A stretch of 64,000 bases of DNA from Bin5 sp963662575 (GCA_963662575.1 OY759723.1:3596001-3660000), one strand, 5' to 3'. Shown: positions 52,875-62,022, numbered from the stretch's first letter. A program made the numbers and translations. The notes: generated by a model from the sequence alone, not told the origin.

Positions 52875-54701
52875 CTACCTCCCGGATCTATTTCGCTTCA
52901 ACTGTGCAAGTAACTCATCCAGTGGTTTTGCATTGAGAACATTTTCGGCACGCAGCCAGGCCCGGCGAGCGGTATGGATTCCATACGGCATCAGTTCCAG
53001 TTGGCTGATTCTATGCGCGTCGCTGTTGATGACAAATGTGCAACCCAGTTCGGCGGCTTGGCGGGCATGTTCAGCGGAAAGATCCAATCGCTCGGGATTG
53101 GCATTAATCTCGACTGCCGTCCCGTTAAGGGCGCAGGCCCGCATGACTTGGACCAAGTCGATTTCCGAAGGCGGCCGTCTGCCAAGAAGCCTGCCGGTAG
53201 GGTGGCCGAGGATGTCCACATAAGGGTTGTCGATTGCCCTCAAGCAGCGTTCTGTGATTCGTTCACGATCCTGGCGTAACCCGCTATGTATACTGGCCAC
53301 GACAATGTCCAAGGAGGCCAACACATCGTTCGGCAGACCCAACTCGCCGTCGCCCAGCACTTCCACCTCAGTGCCTTGGAGCAGCCGAAAGTCGATTCCC
53401 TCGGCCGCGTAGCGCTCGTTAGCGGCATCGATCTCTCTGCGCTGGTCGAGGAGCGCCTTGGCGTCAACGCCGCGGGTAACGCCGAGGCCAACGCTGTGGT
53501 CAGTGACGGCCCAGTAACGATAGCCCTTGCTGCGGGCTGCTTCGGCCATCTCGGCGACAGTGGATTTTCCGTCACTCCAAGTCGTGTGGCCGTGTAGTTC
53601 GCCGCCTATATCTTCGGCAGAGATCAGCCTGGGAAGCTGGCGGCGCCGCGCGACGTCGACCACCCCGGCTTCTTCTCGTAGTTCGGGCGGTACCCACTGC
53701 AGTCCGATAAAGTCGTACAGCGACTCTTCGCTGTCAAAGTAGCATTTTTCGCCTTCAAGGACGGGCCTGGGTGATTGCCCGTTGCCAATGTTTGGCGCGG
53801 CGGACAAAGCGGACAACCCGTCCGATTCGAAACGCCAACCGCGGTCAAGCGCTTGGTCACTGAGTGCTGCAAGGTAACCCTCAGTGCCGGTAGCATGGCA
53901 AAGGGCAGCGCCCCAATGCGCGCTGTCAATCAATCGGAGAGAGGCCTTCAGTCCATCGACCAGCGCGACCGTCGCTCCTCCCGGTCCGCTATCGACGATT
54001 TCCGCAACTTGCGGCAAGCTCCGGAACTGTTCCAGGGCCTGATCCGGCGAATCAGTTACAGCCAGAAGTTTGATAGCGCCAGTGGTCTCTCGCCACCGGC
54101 GCAGGCTGCCGGCAATGGAAATGCGCTCGAACAGGCCGGCGGCGGCATCGTTCCTTAAATCCTGCACAAGCTTGAGCGCAAGTGGACGGGAGCTGCCTAT
54201 TGGCGTGCGGTCATCAGAGCGACGACGGAGCAATTCGATGCTCTTGAGGATTCGCTCTTCAGTCTTGGCTCCAAACCCCTTCAGGCCGCGCAATTTACCT
54301 TCCTGCGCAGACTTCTCCAAAGCCTCGACACTGGTTATGTCCAGTTCTCGCCACAATCGCTGGACAGTTTTTGGGCCTACGTCCGGCACCTGCATCATTG
54401 CCACTACGCCTTCAGGAACTTGGGCGGCGAGTTCGTCGTAGTAAGGCAATGCGCCTGTATCGAGTAGAGTTTCAATCTTCTCGGAAATGGCTTTGCCGAC
54501 TTTGGGAAGATCCTGCAGCGCGCCGGCAGAGGCAATCGTGTTAATGTCTTCCTCAAGGGCATCAATTGTCCGGGCTGCATTCTGGTAAGCCATCACAACA
54601 AAACGGCTTTCTCCCAAGATTTGCAGCAGGTCGCCGGTTGACTTGAACAGGTCGGACACTTGCTTGTTGCTAAGTTGGCGTCGGTTCGTACTTTCGACCA
54701 C
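52875..54701 (-). CDS. polX: PolX-type DNA polymerase/3'-5' exonuclease with degenerate polymerase site
   Basis: The 608-residue protein has the PolX plan: an N-terminal 8-kDa-like and helix-hairpin-helix part (1-165, VPDVGPKTVQRLWREL), a nucleotidyltransferase-fold palm (about 165-290) and a C-terminal PHP domain (about 360-570). The palm motif GSLRRWRETTGAIKLL (198-213) lacks both catalytic aspartates of the usual G-D-I-D pattern (Ala209, Lys211). The third Asp, expected in the V-D-L-R strand, is Ser254. The PHP site is complete: GELHGHTTWSDG, AVTDHS, GTEVEVL, ASIHSGLR, ILGHPTG, NSDAHR. The product is probably only a nuclease or phosphoesterase. Start is GTG 54701 with GAGGG upstream. Confidence 0.9.
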   Translation of the reverse strand: MVESTNRRQLSNKQVSDLFKSTGDLLQILGESRFVVMAYQNAARTIDALEEDINTIASAGALQDLPKVGKAISEKIETLLDTGALPYYDELAAQVPEGVVAMMQVPDVGPKTVQRLWRELDITSVEALEKSAQEGKLRGLKGFGAKTEERILKSIELLRRRSDDRTPIGSSRPLALKLVQDLRNDAAAGLFERISIAGSLRRWRETTGAIKLLAVTDSPDQALEQFRSLPQVAEIVDSGPGGATVALVDGLKASLRLIDSAHWGAALCHATGTEGYLAALSDQALDRGWRFESDGLSALSAAPNIGNGQSPRPVLEGEKCYFDSEESLYDFIGLQWVPPELREEAGVVDVARRRQLPRLISAEDIGGELHGHTTWSDGKSTVAEMAEAARSKGYRYWAVTDHSVGLGVTRGVDAKALLDQRREIDAANERYAAEGIDFRLLQGTEVEVLGDGELGLPNDVLASLDIVVASIHSGLRQDRERITERCLRAIDNPYVDILGHPTGRLLGRRPPSEIDLVQVMRACALNGTAVEINANPERLDLSAEHARQAAELGCTFVINSDAHRISQLELMPYGIHTARRAWLRAENVLNAKPLDELLAQLKRNRSGR

Positions 54702-55081
54702 TATTTCAACCCTCGGAAAGACAGCTTGGATCCCTATTTCGCTTAGACTTTTAGGTTACACTGATCATCTGGATCAGCGCAAATGAGGTATATAGTACAG
54801 CGGAATGGATTCTAGTGAAATGCGGTTATGTTCACCATGTTCTCTGTTTACCGCCAGATATGGCTGCTATCATGTTTTTGCGGGGGAAGTGTGCATGCTT
54901 CATAGCGTCAGCGGCTGACCCTATCAGGATTTGCAGGATTGATGGAAAATCAGGATTGCTGTAGCTCACTCTCAAATGCATGGATGCCTTCTGCAGCACG
55001 GGATTGAGGGAAGAGAAGGGCATGGCACATATGCGAGTTAATAGTGGCTTGAGACTAGGGCAGCGCTGGAGGGAGATGTTG

Positions 55082-55143
55082 TTGGAGGGGGGCGTTGCGG
55101 GGGGAGTCCCCCCGCACAAGGGAGGGCCGAAGGCCCGACCGCC
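55082..55143 (+). repeat. 62-bp dispersed double-hairpin element, copy 2
   Basis: This copy has the same length and orientation as 9111-9172. It begins TTGGAGGGGGGCGTTGC and ends GGGCCGAAGGCCCGACCGCC. The first stem is GGGGGG-AGT-CCCCCC here, against GGGGG-CGCAG-CCCC there, so the stem is kept while the loop differs. Flanks are unrelated except for short words upstream. Confidence 0.8.
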
Positions 55144-55395
55144 GAGGAGCGCGACAGCCAACCGGGACATCTGTGCAGTGGCACGCGGTAGGTGACCCCA
55201 GAGGCCCTTCAGTGGCTGTGACCGCCTGCGTCTCAGGACGCGAAATGACTATGGCTGAACGGCTTCGATGAAACATTTCCGGGCGGCCTGCCGGGGCAAC
55301 GAAAAGAAACAATGGCAGTCAGTGCTCGATGACGATAGCGGGCTTGTAACTGGAAAAGCGAATTGGTTCAGCGTCCGGCAGGTACGGGGTCCTGG

Positions 55396-55425
55396 TTCGC
55401 ACTTTTGGTATAACACTAGTAGAAT
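55396..55425 (+). promoter_or_regulatory. Candidate promoter for the lone sugar-ABC ATPase gene
   Basis: TTCGCA (55396-55401) and TAGAAT (55420-55425) are separated by 18 bases. Transcription would begin near 55432, about 100 bases before the start codon. Both elements are imperfect. Confidence 0.35.
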
Positions 55426-55532
55426 GACGCGTACATAGGGCAAGGATCTTGTATTTCTCGCCCGGTGGTTCCGCAGGTGAATGGGACCGCCTGCTACCGT
55501 TTTTTCCTTGAAGACTCGAGGTGGGCAGCAGA

Positions 55533-56750
55533 TTGGCTACGATTCGTCTGAGCAAAGTTTGCAAAGAGTTCGGCGTGCACGGAAAATCCGGCCAAGGGGC
55601 GGCCATCCCATGGATGCGAAGGTCAGAACCCGTCGCACGGGAAGGAGAGGACGAGACTCCTGACCGGGTCATAGCGCTGGACCACGCCGACCTTACTGTT
55701 CCTGACGGGCAAACTATGGCAGTGCTAGGGCCATCGGGTTGTGGAAAGAGCACACTCTTGCGCGTTGTTTCCGGTCTGGAAGCTGACTACAGCGGCGATC
55801 TCTTCTACGACGACCGCAATATGCTGGACGTGGCCCCCAGAGATCGCTACATCGGCATGGTTTTCCAGAATTACGCCCTCTACCCCCACTTTGAGGGGCA
55901 TGGAAACCTTTCGTTCTTCTTCCGCATGCACAAGGCGCCTGACGAAGAGATTGAAGAGCGAATCCGAATTACTTCTGAAATTATGGGCATTGGATTTCGC
56001 ACGCTGCTCCAGCGCAAGCCAGGCACGCTTTCGGGCGGGCAGCAGCAACGTGTTGCAATCGCGCGGGCAATAGTACGCAGGCCGCAGGTCTTCCTCTTCG
56101 ACGAGCCGCTCTCCAATCTGGATGCAAAGCTGCGCTCGCAGACACGGGTCGAGATCAAGCGCCTACTGCGCAGCTTCTCGATTACCGCACTATACGTGAC
56201 CCACGACCAGACCGAGGCGATGGCCATTGGAGACCAGGTGGCGGTGATGCGAGCCGGTCAGATCGAACAGGTCGGGCCGTTCGAGGAGGTGCGGCGGCGG
56301 CCCGTTAACACCTTTGTGGCAGGTTTCCTTGGTATCCCTCCAATGCGTCTGCTGCACGGCGCGGAGGTGAGCGGGGGTGGCATCAGGTTGGGTCACGACC
56401 TAGGTATCAGACTTCATCCTACACAGTTGGAAACTCTTAATGTTGGAGACAGTCTGACGATCGGGATCAGACCTGAGTCAATACAGGTTAGAGTTGCCGA
56501 AGGGGAGCTGACGCCGGAAAATGAAGGGGTTGGGACGCCGCCGGCCAATATCTGGCGCGGGACAGTAGAGTCTGTTGAATCGGATTTCGGCAGGCATTTG
56601 CAGATGATCGGCTTTCGTTGCGGTGATCACCGGCTGTTAGGGCAGGCGAGTGTGCGCGACCGCATCGCTCAGGGCGAGCAGATTGAAGCTCAAGTCGATG
56701 AAAGGGAGTTACACTTCTTTGATGCTGCAAGCGGGGCACGTTTAAACTGA
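55533..56750 (+). CDS. ABC transporter ATP-binding protein, MalK/UgpC type
   Basis: The 405-residue ATPase has Walker A VLGPSGCGKSTLLRVVSG, Q-loop GMVFQNYALYPH, signature LSGGQQQRVAIARAI, Walker B FLFDEPLSNLDAKL and the switch His in YVTHDQTEAM, followed by a C-terminal regulatory domain (about 235-405). It resembles the carbohydrate group (MalK, MsmK, UgpC), which can serve several permeases. Two starts are possible: GTG 55521, or TTG 55533 with GAGGTGGG nine bases upstream, which is preferred. About 25 extra residues (GQGAAIPWMRRSEPVAREGE and on) interrupt the first beta sheet before Walker A. No permease or binding protein adjoins it. Confidence 0.88.
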   Translation: MATIRLSKVCKEFGVHGKSGQGAAIPWMRRSEPVAREGEDETPDRVIALDHADLTVPDGQTMAVLGPSGCGKSTLLRVVSGLEADYSGDLFYDDRNMLDVAPRDRYIGMVFQNYALYPHFEGHGNLSFFFRMHKAPDEEIEERIRITSEIMGIGFRTLLQRKPGTLSGGQQQRVAIARAIVRRPQVFLFDEPLSNLDAKLRSQTRVEIKRLLRSFSITALYVTHDQTEAMAIGDQVAVMRAGQIEQVGPFEEVRRRPVNTFVAGFLGIPPMRLLHGAEVSGGGIRLGHDLGIRLHPTQLETLNVGDSLTIGIRPESIQVRVAEGELTPENEGVGTPPANIWRGTVESVESDFGRHLQMIGFRCGDHRLLGQASVRDRIAQGEQIEAQVDERELHFFDAASGARLN

Positions 56751-56758
56751 GTTGGATT

Positions 56759-58699
56759 TCAGTTCACACGCAACTTTTCGAGGTCCGACTCTGTTCTTTT
56801 TACCCTCATGTACTGGCTCGTATACAGGTCGTGATAGAAACCCTTCAAGGCCAATAGCTGATCGTGGCTGCCGCGCTCGATTATGCGATGGTCGTTGACG
56901 ACCAGCACCTCATCGGCGTTGCGAATCGTGCTGAGCCGGTGGGCGATCACAAAAGCAGTGCGACCCTCAAGCAGCCGCAATAGCGCCTGTTGCAAGTGAA
57001 CTTCGGTACGTGTGTCCACGCTGCTGGTGGCTTCGTCAAGAATGAGAATTCGAGGGTTCGCCAGCACTGCGCGAGCAATCGCAATTAGCTGTCGCTGCCC
57101 TTCGCTGAAGTTATTGCCTTGCTCAGAGACCTGCGAGTTGTATCCTCCAGGCAGCAGTCTGATGAAACTGTCGGCATTGGCCAATACTGCTGCCGACTCG
57201 ACCTCCTCGTCGGTGGCATCAAGCCGGCCATAGCGAATGTTTTCGCGCACTGTGCCGGAGAAGAGGAAAGTATCCTGCAAAACGATCCCCAGTTGTTTTC
57301 GCAGTGAGGCTTGTTGCACGTCGCGTATGTCATGGCCATCGATACGAATGCTGCCCTCATCTACGTCATAGAATCGGCTCAGCAGACTGATTATCGTAGT
57401 CTTGCCGGCGCCGGTTGGACCCACCAATGCAATGGTGGCGCCGGGCTTGGCGTGGAGACTGATATTCTGCAGTACCGGTTCCTCGGGGGGCCTATTGTCC
57501 AACTCGTTCATTGAGGGCGAGCCTTGGCCATTGCCCCTTGCCATTGGGCTGCGTTCCTGAGCGGCTTGGGGTTCGTCTTCGTAGCTAAAGCTCACATTGT
57601 CGAACTGCACGTCGCCTTCGATCTTTTCCAGTGGCGCCGCCTCCGGGCGGTCGGTAACGGTGGGCTGTACGTCAAGCGTCTGAAAAATGCGCTCGGCGCC
57701 AGCCAAGGCCGATTGCAGCTGGTTGTAGAGCATGGCAATACCGCGCATTGGCCTGAAGAAGTTCATTATATAGATGATGAAGGTTGCCAGTATGCCGACT
57801 TCCAGGATCCCCTCTATCGCCAGCCAGCCGCCGAGAAGCGCGGCCGCGGCAATTGTGATGGTCATCATGGTGGTGAACATTGGGCCAAGGGCAGCGGTGA
57901 TGATGTCGGCGGTCATTCCGGCCTTGCGGTAGGTCGAATTTACCTCATGGAAATCTGCATACACCTCTTTTTCGCGAGCGAAAGCCTGTACAACGCGGGC
58001 GCCGGTGATGTTCTCTTCCATGACTGCGTTCAGGGCGCCGAGATTGCGCTGTACCGTCCGAAATGCCGCGCGACTGCGACGAGTCACCTCAGTGGTGATG
58101 TAAAGCATCAGCGGCAACAGGACCATCATGGCGAGGCCCAACTGCCAGTTAAGCAGAAACATTGCCACAAAGGTGCCGCCCAGCAGCAGAACATTCGAGG
58201 TGAATTCGATCAGGCCATTGGACAGGGTACGGTTGATGGCCTCCGAGTCATTGGTGATCCGGCTCATCAGGTCGCCCACCTGGTTGCGGTCGTGGAAGAC
58301 CATTGACATGTCCTGGACATGGCTGAACAGGCCGGAGCGGATGTCGGATACGAAGCGTTGGCCAAGTACAACCATGATAAGACCTTGCACCATCGACGTG
58401 GCCCCTGCGGCGAGATATACAAAAATGATCTGTACCACCAGGATTCGCAGACCGACGGTATCGCCTGGTGCAATAAACTGATCGATTGCGCGCCCAAGGA
58501 GCACTGGCCCGAAGAGTCGCAGAACCGTGCTAATGGTTACAAAAAGGGCGACAACCAGCAGCTGCAGCCGGTAAGGTCGCAGATAGGCCGCCATCCTCAT
58601 TAGAGTTTGACGGGTATTGGCAGCTGATTCGCCCGTCATCATGCCGCCGCCGCCAAATCCAAGGCGCATGCGTTGTTGTTGTGGTCGGTTAACTGTCAT
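56759..58699 (-). CDS. ABC exporter half, catalytic partner (MdlB/TM288-like)
   Basis: The 646-residue half-transporter has six membrane helices (about 30-330) and an ATPase domain with Walker A LVGPTGAGKTTIISLLSRFY, signature NFSEGQRQLIAIARAV, Walker B RILILDEATSSVD (catalytic Glu intact) and switch His in VIAHRLSTI. The signature is SEGQ instead of SGGQ, the mark of the subunit that lends a degenerate signature to a heterodimer. It follows the other half by 50 bases on the same strand. The linker before the ATPase (about 385-415) is long and charged (ERSPMARGNGQGSP). Likely substrates are lipids, peptides or drugs; not decidable. Confidence 0.92.
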   Translation of the reverse strand: MTVNRPQQQRMRLGFGGGGMMTGESAANTRQTLMRMAAYLRPYRLQLLVVALFVTISTVLRLFGPVLLGRAIDQFIAPGDTVGLRILVVQIIFVYLAAGATSMVQGLIMVVLGQRFVSDIRSGLFSHVQDMSMVFHDRNQVGDLMSRITNDSEAINRTLSNGLIEFTSNVLLLGGTFVAMFLLNWQLGLAMMVLLPLMLYITTEVTRRSRAAFRTVQRNLGALNAVMEENITGARVVQAFAREKEVYADFHEVNSTYRKAGMTADIITAALGPMFTTMMTITIAAAALLGGWLAIEGILEVGILATFIIYIMNFFRPMRGIAMLYNQLQSALAGAERIFQTLDVQPTVTDRPEAAPLEKIEGDVQFDNVSFSYEDEPQAAQERSPMARGNGQGSPSMNELDNRPPEEPVLQNISLHAKPGATIALVGPTGAGKTTIISLLSRFYDVDEGSIRIDGHDIRDVQQASLRKQLGIVLQDTFLFSGTVRENIRYGRLDATDEEVESAAVLANADSFIRLLPGGYNSQVSEQGNNFSEGQRQLIAIARAVLANPRILILDEATSSVDTRTEVHLQQALLRLLEGRTAFVIAHRLSTIRNADEVLVVNDHRIIERGSHDQLLALKGFYHDLYTSQYMRVKRTESDLEKLRVN

Positions 58700-58749
58700 G
58701 GGATTGAGACGTACATTCCGATTGAGGAATCTTGTGGGACGATTCGGGC

Positions 58750-60615
58750 CTATGCCTCTTCAAACTGTGAGTAGTAGATTTCCTGGTATATTTCGCTGCT
58801 GGCCAGGAGTTCCTCGTGTGTCCCCCGGGCTGCTATTTTGCCGTTGTCCAGCACGAGTATCTGGTCGGCATCAACGACGCTGCTGATGCGCTGGGCGACA
58901 AGGAATGTGGTTGTTCCTTCCAGTTTGTCCTTGAGGGCTTCTTGCAGGCGCACCTCGGTATCGAGGTCGACCGCGCTGGTGCTGTCATCGAGAATCAGGA
59001 CGGCAGGCTTTGTCAGCAACGCGCGTGCAATGGCAATGCGCTGTTTTTGCCCACCGGAAAAATTGGCTCCGCGTGCCTCGACCATACTCTCGTAGCCCTC
59101 GGGCAACTGCGTGATAAAGCTGTGGGCCTGGGCAGCCTCTGCGGCGCTGATTACCTCTTCCATCGACGCATCAGGCCGCCCGTAGGCGATGTTCTCACGC
59201 ACGGTTCCTGCGAAAAGGGTCGTCTGCTGCAGGACAACGCCGATATGGCTGCGCAAATCGGTTGGCTCCCAATCGCGCACATCAACGCCATCCAGTCGGA
59301 TTTCGCCATTGACGGCATCGTAGAAGCGGGGGATGAGATTTACGAGCGTACTCTTTCCAGCGCCGGTTGCGCCCATCAGGGCAACCTTCTGCCCAGGCGC
59401 GGCCCGCAAATCGATTCCGTCCAACACCTCTTCGCCGATAGGCCGCATCCTGCCGTTGCCGGACAGCTGCGTCCTCTGCCCGTTGGCGGAGGACTCAAAA
59501 GTGGTGCTGCCTTGGGTCAACGAATCCTCGTCGCCATTGACGGACGCCCCCGCCGCCACACCCACTCTTCTGCCAGAATAATGAAATGAAACGTTTTCAA
59601 AGGTGATTTCCCCGGCCGGCTCCCGCTCGCTGACAGGACTGGAAGGCGCCTGGATGGCCGGTTCCGTGTCCTGCACTTCCACGATTCTCTTGGACGAGGC
59701 CTCGGCACGCGAGACCATCGAAAGGATATTGCTGAGAAGTAGCAGGGGCGACATTCCAATCAGCATGTAGTTGCTGAAAGCGACCAGCTCGCCGATCGTC
59801 AGACGTCCTCCGATGACGTCAATCCCTCCCCGCCAGATGGCCAAGGTAGCGCCAATATTTGTCAGAATTAACAGGACCGGCATGACCAGTGCCAGATACT
59901 TGCCAACCTGAATGTTCTGCGCCATGTATTCCTGGTTTTGTACTTCGAAGAGCTCGATTTCGTGCTCTTCCCGCACAAAAGCCTTGACAACATGCACGCC
60001 GGCCAGATTTTCCTGCACCAGGGTATTCAATTTGCCCAGCTTCTGCTGAACGAGGGTAAACAGAGGGCCAACGACACGCAACAGCCAAAAAATGACCGTG
60101 CCGGACATCACCAGCATCGCAATCATTACGAGACTGAGCCGCCAGTCGATAATAAGCATCATGGCGAGGCTGCCTATTACCATCAGCGCGGTTCTCAGCA
60201 ACAACGCCAATCCCGCGCTGAGAAACATGCGCGCCACATCAACGTCGCTGGACACGCGGGTCATTAGCTGACCGGTCTGCATCCGGTCCAAATTGGCGAA
60301 GGAGAAGCGCTGGATGTGGCGGAACAGGTCGTTGCGCAGGTCAAAGGCGATCCCTTGCGAAATCTGCGCCCTGGCAATGCCCTGGCCGATCGTGGTGGCG
60401 GCGCCGCCCACGGCAGCCAGCAGCATAATCCCGCTGCCTTGCCAGACGGCGACCATATCCCCTGCCCGAATGCCCTGGTCGATGATGAATTGAACCATGC
60501 GGGGCGTCACCAGTTCCATCAGAACCGGCAGGACTGTCGTTACTAACCCCAAAACGGCCATCCACTTATAGGGGCCTACATAGCGAATTACTCTGGCTAG
60601 TCCACTCATTGGCAA
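58750..60615 (-). CDS. ABC exporter half, degenerate-site partner (MdlA/TM287-like)
   Basis: The 621-residue half has six membrane helices (first WMAVLGLVTTVLPVLMELVT) and an ATPase domain with Walker A LMGATGAGKSTLVNLIPRFY, signature NFSGGQKQRIAIARAL and Walker B AVLILDDSTSAVD, where Asp replaces the catalytic Glu. That replacement, with an intact SGGQ, is the complement of the other half, so the pair should form one working and one degenerate ATP site as in TM287/288, BmrCD and LmrCD. The gene is first in the operon and has a promoter about 75 bases upstream. A Ser/Gly-rich linker lies at about 360-385. Confidence 0.93.
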   Translation of the reverse strand: MPMSGLARVIRYVGPYKWMAVLGLVTTVLPVLMELVTPRMVQFIIDQGIRAGDMVAVWQGSGIMLLAAVGGAATTIGQGIARAQISQGIAFDLRNDLFRHIQRFSFANLDRMQTGQLMTRVSSDVDVARMFLSAGLALLLRTALMVIGSLAMMLIIDWRLSLVMIAMLVMSGTVIFWLLRVVGPLFTLVQQKLGKLNTLVQENLAGVHVVKAFVREEHEIELFEVQNQEYMAQNIQVGKYLALVMPVLLILTNIGATLAIWRGGIDVIGGRLTIGELVAFSNYMLIGMSPLLLLSNILSMVSRAEASSKRIVEVQDTEPAIQAPSSPVSEREPAGEITFENVSFHYSGRRVGVAAGASVNGDEDSLTQGSTTFESSANGQRTQLSGNGRMRPIGEEVLDGIDLRAAPGQKVALMGATGAGKSTLVNLIPRFYDAVNGEIRLDGVDVRDWEPTDLRSHIGVVLQQTTLFAGTVRENIAYGRPDASMEEVISAAEAAQAHSFITQLPEGYESMVEARGANFSGGQKQRIAIARALLTKPAVLILDDSTSAVDLDTEVRLQEALKDKLEGTTTFLVAQRISSVVDADQILVLDNGKIAARGTHEELLASSEIYQEIYYSQFEEA

Positions 60616-60685
60616 AATGCCTTGGGCGAGTAGCGCCCCAATTCTCTGAAGAGCCTGAATTTGGTCATACTAAAGCGGTTTCGAA

Positions 60686-60714
60686 ATTGTACATTATTTG
60701 AAGAAATGGCGCAA
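60686..60714 (-). promoter_or_regulatory. Promoter of the ABC exporter operon
   Basis: On the minus strand TTGCGC (60714-60709) and TACAAT (60691-60686) are spaced by 17 bases. The -10 is good and the -35 is fair. Transcription would start near 60680, about 65 bases before the start codon at 60615. Confidence 0.45.
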
Positions 60715-60866
60715 GTCGATTCGAATTGCGGGTCAGCCCCCCTCTCTTGCGTGAGAGTTGAATTCATCGGAATGGAGGCGTTCTAAGTTATCGGATATTG
60801 GTTTTTGGCAGCTCTACCTGTACATGGTACTGAGAATACGGGAGGAGCACTGCTATGGATCAGGCG

Positions 60867-61140
60867 AACTGTCTGAAGCAGGATTTGTCGGGATTTTCAC
60901 GGTAGGGGAGGACCTGCTGACACAGATGGGCTTGTACGAGCGCTGGACGAGAGAATGCAAGCGTTTACGAGAGATCACGAGAGTTTGCGAGTGTTTACGA
61001 GTGTTGGGTTGACTGTCTGAAGCGGGATTTGCAGGAATTATCGGGATTGTCTGTATGGGTGAGGCCTTGCTGGCAAAGTTGCCCTTTTACGAGCGTTGCA
61101 CGAGAGATCACGAGAGTTTACGAGCGTTCGCGAGTGCATG
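60867..61140 (+). repeat. Imperfect tandem duplication with TTTACGAG-type subrepeats
   Basis: Copy A (60867-61010) and copy B (61011 to about 61140) both start with ACTGTCTGAAGC, pass through GGATTTG plus a CGGGATT, then reach clusters of TTACGAG and CACGAGAG words, with GATCACGAGAGTTT in both. The inner words recur every 8-16 bases. The GGATTTGCAGGA part also occurs at 54925-54957, so it is a dispersed motif. Confidence 0.65.
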
Positions 61141-61540
61141 TCGCAAACTTTCTCAGTGTGTAAGAGGGGCCACCAGCGACATCAGCGCAGGCTTTGCAGC
61201 CAGCTGCCGACAAGCTGAACGGCCGGGGCAAATGCAGGCCGAATGGGGCGCCAACTGTCAGGGAATTGCGGATACCAGGTGCATACGAATAGTGAGCGGC
61301 TGTGTCGTTTGTCCTGAAAGGGGGCCTAGCCGTCACCAAGGGCCTTTCTTCGCTAAGATATATAATATATTTAATGTCCTCTCTTTCTGTGGAGGCGAGC
61401 CACTGTAGGGACATTATAGCACGTTTGTGCGAGATTTTCGAATATGCAGAATGTTGGGGGCAGTCCACATTTTGGGGTGGGGATAGTAGGGAGGGGAATT
61501 CATGCAGGCGGTGGCTGAAATTGGTCACCGGCATTGGGGG

Positions 61541-61566
61541 AGGGCAGGCACAAGGCGTGCCCCTAC
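61541..61566. repeat. Palindromic GGGCAGGCACAAGGCGTGCCC-like word
   Basis: A compact imperfect hairpin: GGGCAGGCAC pairs with GTGCCCCT around an AAGGC loop, within the non-coding region. It has the look of a short dispersed palindrome, although only one copy is seen in this window. Confidence 0.35.
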
Positions 61567-62022
61567 CTTTCTTTGCGCGGGCGGCTATGGGTCCGTTGCT
61601 AGCCGGGGGATAGGAATTTGTGCTCATATTTTGGACGGCACCCGAATGTTGCCCTTCCACATAGGGTCGCGATTGGACCGTTTTATGGCATTCTGCACAT
61701 TGAGAGCCACGAAGTAGACGCTCTACTAATCAGTGAGAGGCGGCGAAGAGGTTTGAAGAATTCCAGTCGTATTGATCGATTGGCAGATGGGAATTCGGTT
61801 TGACTTTCGGAGGGTGCTGGGGTATAAGAAAAGTGGTCTGGCTGGCGTTTCTTGCCTTCATATTCGGGCTGAGTTACAACAGTGACACGGCGGGAAGGTC
61901 GTCGCCGACCCGGTGCCCGGATGAACGTTGTGCCTCTGGCTGTGTTGGAACTCTTTCTGCTTGGGTTGGCGCAAACAGCACTGGCAGGTTAAGAAAGGAA
62001 GAAACTGTGACCGGGGATACCC

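Larger units (their letters stand above)
54702..55532. other. Long intergenic region with repeat copy and candidate operator
   Basis: These 831 bases between polX (minus) and an ABC ATPase (plus) carry a perfect inverted repeat CTGATC-5-GATCAG (54761-54777), a degraded trace of the GGATTTGCAGGA repeat (54925-54957), the second 62-bp hairpin element (55082-55143) and a candidate promoter at 55396-55425. Short frames over the 62-bp element are by-products of its sequence. No gene is supported. Confidence 0.6.
60616..62022. other. 1.4-kb non-coding region rich in repeats
   Basis: Apart from the exporter promoter there is no supported gene. Frames of up to 180 codons exist on both strands but have no recognisable domain and run through repeat sequence. 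The region holds a tandem duplication of about 140 bases (60867-61140), a palindromic word (61541-61566) and an AT-rich stretch at about 61355-61375. The density of repeat types makes it look like a landing zone for decayed elements. Confidence 0.6.

Noticed and set aside
54832..55170. Minus-strand frame sharing GGRAFGPPLC with a frame at 8978-9175
   Set aside because: The shared peptide is the translation of the 62-bp repeat at both places; the rest of the two frames is unrelated.
60867..61140. A CRISPR array built on TTACGAG repeats
   Set aside because: The repeats are 8-14 bases with irregular spacing, spacers are not unique 30-40-base units, and no cas genes are present.
61118..61660. 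A 180-codon minus-strand frame in the non-coding gap
   Set aside because: It crosses repeat sequence, has no ribosome binding site, and its composition is unlike the neighbouring proteins.
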